Shown here in pieces: positions 1-7,074 of a stretch of DNA of 11,651 nt. The stretch is from contig CALJLX010000241.1 of the NCBI GenBank assembly GCA_937982495.1, forward strand, positions 1-11,651, in the 5' to 3' direction. The position numbers and the translations under genes are program-made. The stretch's first letter is position 1; each line of letters begins with the position of its first letter. The DNA is from an uncultured Desulfuromonas sp. Lineage in GTDB: Bacteria; Desulfobacterota; Desulfuromonadia; Desulfuromonadales; Trichloromonadaceae. Under the pieces are notes generated by a model. The model made no database searches. It was not told the origin of the DNA and worked only from the letters and a program-made list of their open reading frames with translations.

Positions 1-5
1 AAAAC

Positions 6-93
<88 letters not shown>

Positions 94-104
94 GCAGACT
101 GCGA

Positions 105-133
105 AGAATACACAAACACCCCCCGGCTGTAAA
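105..133 (-). promoter_or_regulatory. Sigma-70 type promoter for tRNA-Ser
   Basis: On the minus strand, TTTACA (complement at 128-133, 5/6 match to the -35 consensus) is followed after exactly 17 bp by TATTCT (complement at 105-110, 4/6 match to the -10 consensus). Transcription would begin about 5 nt before the tRNA 5' end at 93. This leaves a very short leader, as is common for tRNA genes. Assignment rests on pattern and position only. Confidence 0.55.
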
Positions 134-187
134 CAAAATTTTCTCGTCGCCAAATTCTTCTCCTCGCACCCGCGCGCGCCGCAGCCA

Positions 188-215
188 TTGCCGCCGGCAG
201 CGATTCGGTTATTAT
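188..215 (+). promoter_or_regulatory. Candidate sigma-70 promoter for the P-type ATPase
   Basis: TTGCCG (188-193, 4/6) and TATTAT (210-215, 5/6) are separated by 16 bp in the gap between the divergent tRNA and the ATPase gene. The leader would be about 65 nt. TATGAT at 217-222 is an alternative -10 with a weaker -35. No operator-like dyad is obvious. Confidence 0.35.
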
Positions 216-287
216 TTATGATTCGCGGATCAAAAGCCTGCGTCGAGTATCACGCTCAACTTTCATGGGATAGAGGAGTAGTCATTT

Positions 288-2948
288 ATGCAGTGGTACC
301 AGATGGATCCCGAAACCTGCGTGGAACGCCTCGAGTCTTCCGCCACCGCCGGATTGAGCGAGAAGGAGGCCCGCGCGCGTATCGTCCGCCATGGCCCGAA
401 CAAGCTGGCCGACGAGGAAAAGATCAGCCTGCTGGCCCTGGCCCTTCATCAATTCACCAGCCCCCTGATCGCCATCCTGCTGGTGGCGGCGCTGGTGACA
501 TTTCTGCTCGGCGAGGTGGCGGACACCCTGGTCATCCTGGCGGTGGTGCTGCTCAACGCCGTCATCGGCTTCACCCAGGAATTCAAGGCCGAGGAGAGCG
601 TTCGCGCCCTGAAAAGCCTGGTGGTCGCCAAAGCCAGGGTGCTGCGGGATGGGCACGAGCATGAGGTCCCCAGCGTCGAACTGGTGCCGGGGGATATCGT
701 CCTGCTCACCTCCGGCGCCCGGGTGCCGGCGGACCTGCGGCTGCTCCAGACCCTCGAGCTGCGCATCGACGAGGCGATGCTCACCGGCGAATCGCTGCCG
801 GCGGAAAAGCACACCCAAGCCCTGGCCGAGGACAAGCTCATCCCCGGCGACCAGGTCAACATGGCCTTCATGGGGACGGCGGTGGTCAACGGCCGCGCCC
901 GTGGCGTCGTCGTCGCTACCGGCGCCGCCACCCTCCTCGGCGGCATCGCCGGCGACGTGCGGGAGATCGGCGCGACCAGGGCACCGATCCAGGAGAAGAT
1001 CGAGCGCTTCGCCAAAGCCATCGGCGTCCTGGTGCTGATCGCCTCCGGCGCCCTCTTCGTTGTCGGCCTGCTCCTCGGCGGCAGCGTCAAGGAGATGTTC
1101 ATGACCGCCGTGGCGGCGGCGGTGGCCACTATCCCCGAGGGCCTGCCCATCGTGGTGACCATCGCCATGGCTGTCGGCGTCGGGCGCATGGCCCGGCACA
1201 ACGCCATCATCCGCAAGCTGCCGGCGGTGGAAACTCTCGGCAGCACCACGGTCATCTGCTCGGATAAGACCGGCACCCTGACCAAAAACGAGATGACCGT
1301 CACCCTGCTGCACGACGGCGAACGGGTCAGCGAAGCGACCGGCAGCGGCTACGACTTAAGCGGCGAGATCCACCGGGACGGGACCCCGGTGAGAGTCGCT
1401 GAAGAAGACCGTTTGGCGCACCTGCTGCGTATCGGCCTGCTCTGCAACGAATCGGAGGTCTATGAGGAAGAGGGCAGCTGGCGGGTGGACGGCGACCCGA
1501 CGGAGGGCGCGCTGATCGTCGCCGCCATGAAGGGGGGACTCGATCGTGAAGGCGAGCGGGCCGCCTGGCCGCAGCTCGGGATGATCCCCTTCGAGTCGGA
1601 GCGGGGCTACATGGCGACCCTGCACGAGCATGCCGGCCGCCGCTACATCTTTGTCAAGGGGGCGCCGGAAAGGGTACTGGAGATGTGCGCCCTGGCCGCG
1701 GCGGAGCGGGAAGCGATCTTGCGCCGGGCCGGGGACTTCGCCGCCCAGGGGCTGCGGGTGCTGGCCCACGCCTGGAAGGAGGTCCCGACCACGGCGACGG
1801 AGCTGACCCACGGCGACCTCGAAGGGGGCCTCAACCTGGCCGGCTTGCAGGGGATGATCGACCCGCCCCGGCCCGAAGTCATCGAAGCGGTGCGGGGTTG
1901 CAAGCGGGCCGGGATCCGCGTGGTGATGATCACCGGCGTCCATGCGGTGACCGCCCGGGCCATCGCCGCCGAGCTCGGCATCGCCGCCACCGACGCGCCG
2001 ACCCTCACCGGCCGGGAGCTGGAAGGGATGAGCGACAACGAACTCTATGAGCGGGTCGGCGAGGTCTCGGTCTACGCCCGGGTCGCCCCCGAACACAAGC
2101 TGCGCATCACCCGACAGCTGGCGGCGCGGGGGGAGATCGTCGCCATGACTGGCGACGGCGTCAACGACGCCCCAGCCCTCAAGGCTGCCCACATCGGCAT
2201 CGCCATGGGCAAGGGGGGGACGGACGTGGCCAAAGAGGCCTCGGACATGGTCCTCACCGACGACAACTTCGCCAGCATCTTCCAGGCGGTGCGCGAGGGG
2301 CGGGTGGTTTTCGACAACCTGCGCAAGGTCACCTTCTTTCTGATCCCGACGGGCATCGCCGCGATCCTCTCGATCGTCGCCACCATGGTCTTCGGCGTGC
2401 CGATCCCCTACGTTCCCGCCCAGCTGCTCTGGATCAACTTGGTGACCAACGGCCTGCAGGACGTGGCCATGGCCTTCGAACCCGGCGAAAAGGGGATCCT
2501 CGACCGACCGCCCCGCAACCCCCAGGAAGGGCTCATGTCGCGGCTCCTCATCGAGCGCACCCTGCTGGTCGGCGGCACCATTGCCGCCGGGGTGGTCTAC
2601 ACCTTCATGACCACCCTGAACTCGGGGGCATCGCTGGAGCATGCCCGCACCCTGGCGGTCACTACCATGGTCATCTTCCAGTTCTTCCAGGCCTGGAACA
2701 GCCGCTCGGAGACGGAATCGGTCTTCCGCATCAATCTTCTCTCCAACCCCTTCCTCTTCGTCGCCTTGATCGCCGCCTTCTTCGCGCAGCTGGCGGTGCT
2801 CTATGTTCCGGCCCTGCAATGGCTCTTCCGCACCGTGCCGCTCAGTGCCGGAGAATGGATGGAAGTCATCGTTGTCGCCTCATCGGTGCTGCTGGTGGTG
2901 GAAATGGACAAGTGGTTGCGTCGGCGCCGGGTTGCGGCAGCGGCCTGA
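288..2948 (+). CDS. P2-type cation-transporting ATPase (HAD-IC family)
   Basis: This 886-aa inner-membrane pump couples ATP hydrolysis to cation transport through an aspartyl-phosphate intermediate. The order is typical: N-terminal cation-ATPase domain, M1-M2 (about 53-98), actuator domain with TGES at 166-169, M3-M4 with PEGLP at 283-287, phosphorylation motif DKTGTLT with Asp326, nucleotide-binding KGAPE at 457-461, hinge TGDGVNDAP at 621-629, then M5-M10 to the C-terminus. The length fits SERCA/PMR1-like bacterial pumps. GAGGAG at 273-278 sits 9 nt before the ATG. The N-terminus has no heavy-metal CxxC motif, and M4 is PEGLP rather than CPC, so it is not a P1B metal pump. Aligned to SERCA, M5 and M6 differ at calcium ligands: Asn768 to Gly689, Glu771 to Ala692, Asp800 to Asn721, while the M4 Glu (284), M6 Asn717 and Thr720 remain. 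The transported ion is therefore uncertain. It appears monocistronic. Confidence 0.93.
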   Translation: MQWYQMDPETCVERLESSATAGLSEKEARARIVRHGPNKLADEEKISLLALALHQFTSPLIAILLVAALVTFLLGEVADTLVILAVVLLNAVIGFTQEFKAEESVRALKSLVVAKARVLRDGHEHEVPSVELVPGDIVLLTSGARVPADLRLLQTLELRIDEAMLTGESLPAEKHTQALAEDKLIPGDQVNMAFMGTAVVNGRARGVVVATGAATLLGGIAGDVREIGATRAPIQEKIERFAKAIGVLVLIASGALFVVGLLLGGSVKEMFMTAVAAAVATIPEGLPIVVTIAMAVGVGRMARHNAIIRKLPAVETLGSTTVICSDKTGTLTKNEMTVTLLHDGERVSEATGSGYDLSGEIHRDGTPVRVAEEDRLAHLLRIGLLCNESEVYEEEGSWRVDGDPTEGALIVAAMKGGLDREGERAAWPQLGMIPFESERGYMATLHEHAGRRYIFVKGAPERVLEMCALAAAEREAILRRAGDFAAQGLRVLAHAWKEVPTTATELTHGDLEGGLNLAGLQGMIDPPRPEVIEAVRGCKRAGIRVVMITGVHAVTARAIAAELGIAATDAPTLTGRELEGMSDNELYERVGEVSVYARVAPEHKLRITRQLAARGEIVAMTGDGVNDAPALKAAHIGIAMGKGGTDVAKEASDMVLTDDNFASIFQAVREGRVVFDNLRKVTFFLIPTGIAAILSIVATMVFGVPIPYVPAQLLWINLVTNGLQDVAMAFEPGEKGILDRPPRNPQEGLMSRLLIERTLLVGGTIAAGVVYTFMTTLNSGASLEHARTLAVTTMVIFQFFQAWNSRSETESVFRINLLSNPFLFVALIAAFFAQLAVLYVPALQWLFRTVPLSAGEWMEVIVVASSVLLVVEMDKWLRRRRVAAAA

Positions 2949-2966
2949 GGAAGGGTAAGAGGAGGT

Positions 2967-3011
2967 AAAAAAAGATTCCCCTCGCCCCGGAGCCTTCCGG
3001 TGATGGGGGGA
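2967..3011 (-). terminator. Rho-independent terminator downstream of radC
   Basis: Read on the minus strand there is a two-part stem, GGGGA/TCCCC outer (3007-3011 with 2977-2981) and CCGGA/TCCGG inner (2996-3000 with 2987-2991). They are separated by an internal loop and capped by a 4-nt loop. A run of seven T follows (complement at 2967-2973). The polarity suits radC, which stops at 3043. On the plus strand no T-run follows, although the ATPase transcript would also enter this hairpin. Confidence 0.6.
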
Positions 3012-3042
3012 TATCGGCGGGGGTCGAGTCTTTGTGGCGCCT

Positions 3043-3729
3043 TCAACCCATCAGCCCGTGATCGACAAAGCTGACGTACTGACCACTGCCGATGATGATG
3101 TGGTCGAGAACCCGCACCCCCATGAGCTCCCCCGCCTCGCGCAGGCGCCGGGTGAGTTCCAAATCCTCGCGGCTCGGCGTCGGGTCGCCGGAGGGATGAT
3201 TGTGGACAAAAAGGACGGCGGCCGCCGATTCGCGCACCACCGGCGCGAAAACCTCGCGGGGATGAACGATGCTGGCGTTCAGGCTTCCCTCGGAGATGCG
3301 TACCTCGCGCAACACCCGGTTTTTGCTGTCGAGAAGCAGAGCGATGAAGACTTCCTTGCGATGGTCGCGCAGGCGTTCGTGAAAATGGCGATAGACCTCC
3401 GCCGAGCAGGTATAACGCGCTCCCGGCAGCAGATCCTCGCCGCCGAAGCGTCGCGCCAACTCGAAAACGGCCTGCACTTCCGCCGCCTTGGCCGGACCAA
3501 TCCCTTTGGTTTCGCTCAACTCGGCAGCCGTGGCCCGGGCCAGGCCGCGCAGGTTGCGAAACCGGCCGAGCAGCACCCGCGCCTGATCGACGGCACTGGT
3601 CCCGCTAGCGGCATCCCCGGTGCGCAGCACCAGCGCCAACAGCTCGGCGTCGGTCAGGGCCGCCGGTCCTTGCAGCAGAATCTTCTCCCGGGGACGTTCG
3701 GCTTCGGGCCAATCCTTGATCTTGCGCAT
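3043..3729 (-). CDS. radC: RadC family protein (JAB/MPN domain)
   Basis: This 228-aa protein belongs to the widespread RadC family, historically tied to DNA repair but without a settled biochemical function. The N-terminal part holds a helix-hairpin-helix-like segment (KGIGPAKA, 75-82). The C-terminal JAB/MPN metalloprotease-like domain has the zinc-binding signature HNHPSGD (176-182) and upstream Glu126. Length and architecture are normal. The frame can be extended 6 nt to a TTG at 3735. However, AGGAGG lies only 2 nt from that TTG and 8 nt from the ATG at 3729, so the ATG is preferred. The gene has its own terminator, and another terminator (3837-3878) separates it from the gene upstream, so it is probably monocistronic. 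Confidence 0.95.
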   Translation of the reverse strand: MRKIKDWPEAERPREKILLQGPAALTDAELLALVLRTGDAASGTSAVDQARVLLGRFRNLRGLARATAAELSETKGIGPAKAAEVQAVFELARRFGGEDLLPGARYTCSAEVYRHFHERLRDHRKEVFIALLLDSKNRVLREVRISEGSLNASIVHPREVFAPVVRESAAAVLFVHNHPSGDPTPSREDLELTRRLREAGELMGVRVLDHIIIGSGQYVSFVDHGLMG

Positions 3730-3771
3730 GGGCAAACCCTCCTTGCTTCGATGGTCAATGCAGAAGGCCGA

Positions 3772-3800
3772 ACTCTAGCACGGACTTTTTGCCCCTCCAA
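3772..3800 (-). promoter_or_regulatory. Weak candidate promoter for radC
   Basis: On the minus strand TTGGAG (complement at 3795-3800, 3/6) and TAGAGT (complement at 3772-3777, 4/6) are 17 bp apart, about 45 nt before the radC start. The match is weak. A promoter is expected in this gap because a strong terminator isolates radC from the gene upstream. Confidence 0.25.
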
Positions 3801-3836
3801 TAAAAATTAGCCGACGCAAATCTCAATCATCCGCAC

Positions 3837-3878
3837 CTACAAAAAACCCCGGACCTGAACGGCCGGGGTTTTTTGTAG
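3837..3878 (-). terminator. Strong rho-independent terminator of the rubrerythrin-like gene pair
   Basis: A perfect 16-bp inverted repeat (arms 3837-3852 and 3863-3878) combines a CCCCGG/CCGGGG core with flanking A6/T6 tracts and a 10-nt loop. It lies 20 bp past the stop codon of the distal rubrerythrin-like gene. The symmetric A and T tracts would make it work in both directions, but both flanking genes are on the minus strand. Confidence 0.92.
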
Positions 3879-3898
3879 CGGATTATTTATTTCAATGA

Positions 3899-4396
3899 TT
3901 ATTCGCGAACATAGGTGTCAATATCGGTTTCATGAACCATGCCCATGGTGCGGGCGTATTCCGATTCGATAATCGCATAATGGTTGCGGGTTTCCTTGGC
4001 TACCTGTTCAAGAACGGCGCGGGCCATGGGATCGATCACCTTCTGGGCGAGCATGGTGAAAGTCTTCTCCATGTCCTCTTCTTCCTTCATGGCCAGCTCC
4101 CGCACCTTGCATTCGGACATATTATCGCTCAGGGTCTTCTGCAAAGAGACCAGCATGGCCGAATCGGGATGGGGCGGGGCGTTGATAAAGGCGTCGAAGG
4201 CGCCAAGATCGGAGCCCTTGTAGTAATCGAAAAAGCGCGCCACATTTTCCCGAACTTCGCTCGCCAGCCGTTCGAGAACCTTTTTGCCGGCGGGATTCTT
4301 GTTGACCTCGGCGGCCTTAAGATAGAAATCCATGAGATTTTTCTTGGCATGAATCGCCTGTTTCAGGGCTTCCTGCAACTTGAGTTCCTGGGGCAT
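3899..4396 (-). CDS. Rubrerythrin-like four-helix protein, diiron site largely lost
   Basis: This 165-aa protein is a paralogue of its upstream neighbour (4484-4981). The two align from end to end without a gap and share a nearly identical C-terminus (IIESEYAR.MGMVHET.I.TYVRE). The family fold is a ferritin-like four-helix bundle that normally binds two irons and acts in peroxide reduction or oxidation. Here candidate ligands are replaced relative to the neighbour: Glu18 to Lys, Glu48 to Val, His51 to Asn and His138 to Asn; Glu105/106, Glu135 and His139 remain. A conventional diiron centre is therefore unlikely, and a structural, heterodimer or regulatory role is possible. There is no rubredoxin CxxC domain. 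The frame can start at a GTG (4402), but AGGAGG overlaps that start and lies 5 nt before the ATG at 4396. The ATG also gives exactly the neighbour's length. It is probably co-transcribed with the upstream copy. Confidence 0.85.
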   Translation of the reverse strand: MPQELKLQEALKQAIHAKKNLMDFYLKAAEVNKNPAGKKVLERLASEVRENVARFFDYYKGSDLGAFDAFINAPPHPDSAMLVSLQKTLSDNMSECKVRELAMKEEEDMEKTFTMLAQKVIDPMARAVLEQVAKETRNHYAIIESEYARTMGMVHETDIDTYVRE

Positions 4397-4427
4397 GCTC
4401 ACCTCCTGTCGACTGGGGGATAGGAAA

Positions 4428-4443
4428 GACCGGGGCTCCGGTC
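4428..4443 (-). terminator. Short hairpin between the two rubrerythrin-like genes
   Basis: GACCGG (4428-4433) pairs with CCGGTC (4438-4443) around a 4-nt loop. On the minus strand the next bases are TTTCCTAT, only weakly T-rich. It could act as a partial terminator or an mRNA-stabilising stem that lowers expression of the distal gene. No clear separate promoter for the distal gene is visible between 4397 and 4483. Confidence 0.3.
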
Positions 4444-4483
4444 ATGAACGGGACTACGACAAAGGGATTTTTGCCACGGCCCG

Positions 4484-4981
4484 CTACTCCCTCACATAGG
4501 TATTGATCTCGGTCTCGTGAACCATCCCCATGATGCGGGCATATTCGGATTCGATGATCTGGTAGTGGTGATTGGTCTCCTTGGCCATCTTCTCGAAAAC
4601 CGCCTTGATCTTCGGATCGCTGATGCGCGCGGCGGTGTCGAGCAGATCCTTTTCCAGTTTCTGCTCTTCTTTCATGGCGATTTCCATGGCCTGGCGCTCG
4701 CTCCCGCCGGCGGCCAGGGCTTTTTCCAGATTGGCATGCAGGGCCAAGCCCGCCGACGGCGGACGCTTCATAAAATCCTCGAAAGCGCCGAGATCCTTGC
4801 CGGGATAAACATGAAAGAAGTGTCCGGCATGTTCGTACTCGTCCTTGGCCAGGGTCTCGAAGACTTTTTTCCCCTGGAGATTACGGGTGACGTCGGCCGC
4901 CCGTTTATAGAAATCCATCACATCTTTTTCGGTCTGGATGGCCTGCTTCAGGGCGTCGTTCAGGTTCAGCGGTTGAGTCAT
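4484..4981 (-). CDS. Rubrerythrin-type ferritin-like diiron protein
   Basis: This 165-aa soluble protein has the four-helix ferritin-like pattern. Candidate diiron ligands are complete: Glu18 (helix 1), Glu48..His51 as ExxH (helix 2), Glu105 or Glu106 (helix 3), and Glu135..His138 as ExxH (helix 4, with a second His at 139). Such proteins usually reduce peroxide or handle iron in anaerobes. No C-terminal rubredoxin domain is present, so electrons would have to come from a separate partner. The open frame extends to 5017, but AAGGAG lies 8 nt before the ATG at 4981, which is preferred. It is first in a two-gene unit with the degenerate paralogue, 87 bp apart, and is preceded by a good promoter. 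The precise activity (peroxidase, iron storage or other) cannot be read from the sequence. Confidence 0.87.
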   Translation of the reverse strand: MTQPLNLNDALKQAIQTEKDVMDFYKRAADVTRNLQGKKVFETLAKDEYEHAGHFFHVYPGKDLGAFEDFMKRPPSAGLALHANLEKALAAGGSERQAMEIAMKEEQKLEKDLLDTAARISDPKIKAVFEKMAKETNHHYQIIESEYARIMGMVHETEINTYVRE

Positions 4982-5034
4982 GATCAGGTCTCCTTTGTGG
5001 TCGATGAATGTCGGCATCTTCTTGCCGTTTCATA

Positions 5035-5062
5035 AGTATGCCGGAGGATAAGACGCTGTCAA
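5035..5062 (-). promoter_or_regulatory. Sigma-70 type promoter for the rubrerythrin-like pair
   Basis: On the minus strand a perfect TTGACA (complement at 5057-5062) is followed after 16 bp by CATACT (complement at 5035-5040, 4/6). Transcription would start near 5028, leaving a leader of about 47 nt to the ATG at 4981. No clear Fur or PerR box was recognised by eye. Confidence 0.55.
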
Positions 5063-5158
5063 AGCCCGGATGAAAGAATTTTCCAAGGGACATTTCAAGG
5101 ACTTGGGCAAATGCGCCGGGTGTGGCAAGATAAGCGGAAACCCTGCGAGGAGGTGGGA

Positions 5159-6277
5159 ATGCATCCCTATGAAGACGTGATCGGCAGCCAACCGGCGTTC
5201 CTGCCCCGCCGGTCCTTCCGGCGGATGGCCCAGCTGGTCAAATGTCTCTACCGGTTGAGCCGCGACCCGGCCTACCGTGCCGAAATCTTTCCCCAGCTGC
5301 CGGAAATCGCCCGCTTCGACCCCGGACACGACGCCCTGATGATGGGCTACGACTTCCATCAGACCGCCGCCGGACCCCGGCTGATCGAGGTCAACACCAA
5401 CGCCGGCGGCTGGCTCCCGGCCCTGCTCGCCTGCCACGGCGAGACGATCCTGAATCCGGCAAAGCTTCCGCCTCGGGCCAGGGCACGGCTGCTCGACCCT
5501 TTCCGCGAGGAATTGCAGGCCTGGAACGGCGGCCGACCACGGCAACCGACGGCCCTGGCGATCATCGATGAAGAGCCGAAAACCCAATTTCTTTACGGCG
5601 AGATGGCCTACTGCCGGCAGCTCCTGGAAGAGGCCTGGAAGGTTCCCGTGGCCCTGGTCGGTGCCGCCGAACTGACGACCGATGACGAAGGCGTCCGCCA
5701 CGCCGGGAAGCAAATCGAACTGATCTACAATCGGCATTGCGATTTCTACCTGGAAGCCCCGGACCTGACCGGCCTGCGCGCCGCCTACCGCGCCGGGGCG
5801 GTCTGCCTCAGCCCCAACCCCTTCGCCTACGGCCTGCTCGCCGACAAACGCCGTCTGGCCCTCTGGTCCGACGGCGATGCCTTGGCGGAACTGGGTCTGG
5901 CCGCCGCCGATCGCCGTCTACTGACGGAGTTGGTACCGACCAGCCGTCTGCTCGCCGATCTCGATCGGGAAATTCTCTGGCGGGAGAAAAAGGAATGGGT
6001 GTTTAAACCCGTGGCCCGCTTCGGGAGCCAGGGCGTGCTCCTCGGCGCCAAAATCACCCGGAGCCGCTTCGACCTCCTCGATCCCCGGGAAACCCTGGCC
6101 CAGCGCCACGTTTCTCCCTCGCGGACGGAAAAAGATGGGCATCCGGAAATGAAGACCGACTTCCGCCTCTATGCCTACCGCGATCGGGTGCTGGGGGTAA
6201 CCGCCCGCCTCTACCGGGGGCAGGTGACCAACCTGCGCACCCCCGGCGGCGGCTTCGCGCCGGTTATTCTCACCTGA
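5159..6277 (+). CDS. Circularly permuted ATP-grasp family protein, substrate unknown
   Basis: This 372-aa protein carries ATP-grasp ligase motifs in permuted order. In ordinary ATP-grasp enzymes the KP/glycine-rich loop comes first, then DxR, then the metal-binding ExN strand. Here the ExN-type strand LIEVNTNAGG (Glu77, Asn79, Asn81) comes first. The nucleotide-binding VFKP...FGSQGV (Lys283, Gly289-Gly292) and DFR (Asp334, Arg336) follow, and the protein ends just after NLRTPGGGFAPV (358-369). Such enzymes join a carboxylate to an amine or thiol through an acyl phosphate; some permuted members make glutathionylspermidine-like or peptide products. The substrate here cannot be named. The ATG at 5159 is chosen because AGGAGG (5148-5153) lies 5 nt upstream; an in-frame ATG at 5111 has a poorer site. 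There are no membrane segments or signal peptide. It stands alone, divergent from the rubrerythrin-like pair. Confidence 0.75.
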   Translation: MHPYEDVIGSQPAFLPRRSFRRMAQLVKCLYRLSRDPAYRAEIFPQLPEIARFDPGHDALMMGYDFHQTAAGPRLIEVNTNAGGWLPALLACHGETILNPAKLPPRARARLLDPFREELQAWNGGRPRQPTALAIIDEEPKTQFLYGEMAYCRQLLEEAWKVPVALVGAAELTTDDEGVRHAGKQIELIYNRHCDFYLEAPDLTGLRAAYRAGAVCLSPNPFAYGLLADKRRLALWSDGDALAELGLAAADRRLLTELVPTSRLLADLDREILWREKKEWVFKPVARFGSQGVLLGAKITRSRFDLLDPRETLAQRHVSPSRTEKDGHPEMKTDFRLYAYRDRVLGVTARLYRGQVTNLRTPGGGFAPVILT

Positions 6278-6284
6278 ACGAAGA

Positions 6285-6315
6285 GCGGGCCGGGAAGATC
6301 AACTTCCCGGCCCGC
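6285..6315. terminator. Stem-loop between convergent genes
   Basis: A perfect 13-bp stem (6285-6297 with 6303-6315) has the 5-nt loop ATCAA, lying 7 bp after the ATP-grasp stop and 33 bp beyond the dehydrogenase stop. No real T-run follows on either strand (GGTATAAA on plus, TCTTCGTT on minus), so termination may be partial or the stem may protect 3' ends. Its place between convergent genes supports a shared end signal. Confidence 0.6.
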
Positions 6316-6348
6316 GGTATAAAAGCCGACGTTAAAGTGCGAAGCAAA

Positions 6349-7047
6349 CTACCAGGGGAGTACCTGGCCGGTATGGGCCCAGAGCTTGCCGGTATCCTTA
6401 AGGGTCAGGGCGGTCAGCACCGCGAAGAGGTCGGCGGCGCTTTGCCGCGGCTTAACCGGGGCTTCGGGGCCGCCCATACGGGTGCTGACCCAGCCGGGAT
6501 GGAGGGCCACGGCGGTGATTCCCCGCCCATGCAGATCGATGGAAAGGCTCTTGACGACCATATGCGCGGCCGCCTTGGAGGAGCGGTAGGCGTACATGCC
6601 GCCTTCGGTATTTTCCGTCAGGCTGCCGAGCTGACTGCCGATGGTGGCGATAATCTTCCGCCGGCCGCGGGCCACCTGCTCGACGAAAGCCACGGCCATG
6701 TTCAACGGCGCGATGCTGTTGATCTGGAAGGTACGCAACCAGGCGTCCGTGTCGATGACGCAGAAATCCTGCTGTTCGGGGCCGGAAACCCCGGCGTTGT
6801 TGAGCAGGATGTCGATTTTCTCCTCCGCCAGGGCGGCGGAAAGGGCGCGGATCTGCTCACCGTCCGTCACTTCCAGGGGATAGACGGTCACCGCCCCCGC
6901 CGAGCGTTCCGCCAGGGTTCGCAATTCCCCGGCGCCTTGCGGATCCCGGCAGCAGGCCAGCACCCGCCAACCGTAAGAGGCAAATTCCCGCGTCAGCTCC
7001 AGGCCGATGCCGCGATTGGCTCCGGTAATCAGGATCGTCTTTCCCAT
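6349..7047 (-). CDS. Short-chain dehydrogenase/reductase (C-factor-like SDR)
   Basis: This 232-aa classical SDR is a cytoplasmic NAD(P)-dependent oxidoreductase of unknown substrate. A Rossmann fold starts at once with TGANRGIG (8-15), followed by NNAG (83-86) and the catalytic tetrad Asn110, Ser138, Tyr154 and Lys158 (YRSSK), then HPGWVSTRMGG (183-193). The short length and the PGWV(S/R)T(R/D)MGG signature resemble the C-factor (CsgA)/sniffer-like branch; that branch assignment is from memory of the family. GGAGG sits close before the ATG at 7047. The start is only 27 bp after the stop of the M23 peptidase gene, so the two are probably one transcript. No functional link between them is evident. 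Arg12 after TGAN suggests NADPH preference, which is tentative. Confidence 0.9.
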   Translation of the reverse strand: MGKTILITGANRGIGLELTREFASYGWRVLACCRDPQGAGELRTLAERSAGAVTVYPLEVTDGEQIRALSAALAEEKIDILLNNAGVSGPEQQDFCVIDTDAWLRTFQINSIAPLNMAVAFVEQVARGRRKIIATIGSQLGSLTENTEGGMYAYRSSKAAAHMVVKSLSIDLHGRGITAVALHPGWVSTRMGGPEAPVKPRQSAADLFAVLTALTLKDTGKLWAHTGQVLPW

Positions 7048-7074
7048 ACGCCCTCCCGGCCCTTGCGAGCCTGC

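Noticed and set aside
282..2819. Long minus-strand open frames (343 and 487 codons) opposite the P-type ATPase
   Set aside because: Composition is low in hydrophobic residues and rich in Gly, Asp, His and Gln, as expected of the antisense of a GC-rich gene. The plus-strand frame carries every catalytic motif of a P-type ATPase.
3034..3810. Plus-strand frame opposite radC
   Set aside because: The minus strand encodes a full RadC with HNHPSGD and a good ribosome site; the plus-strand product shows antisense composition.
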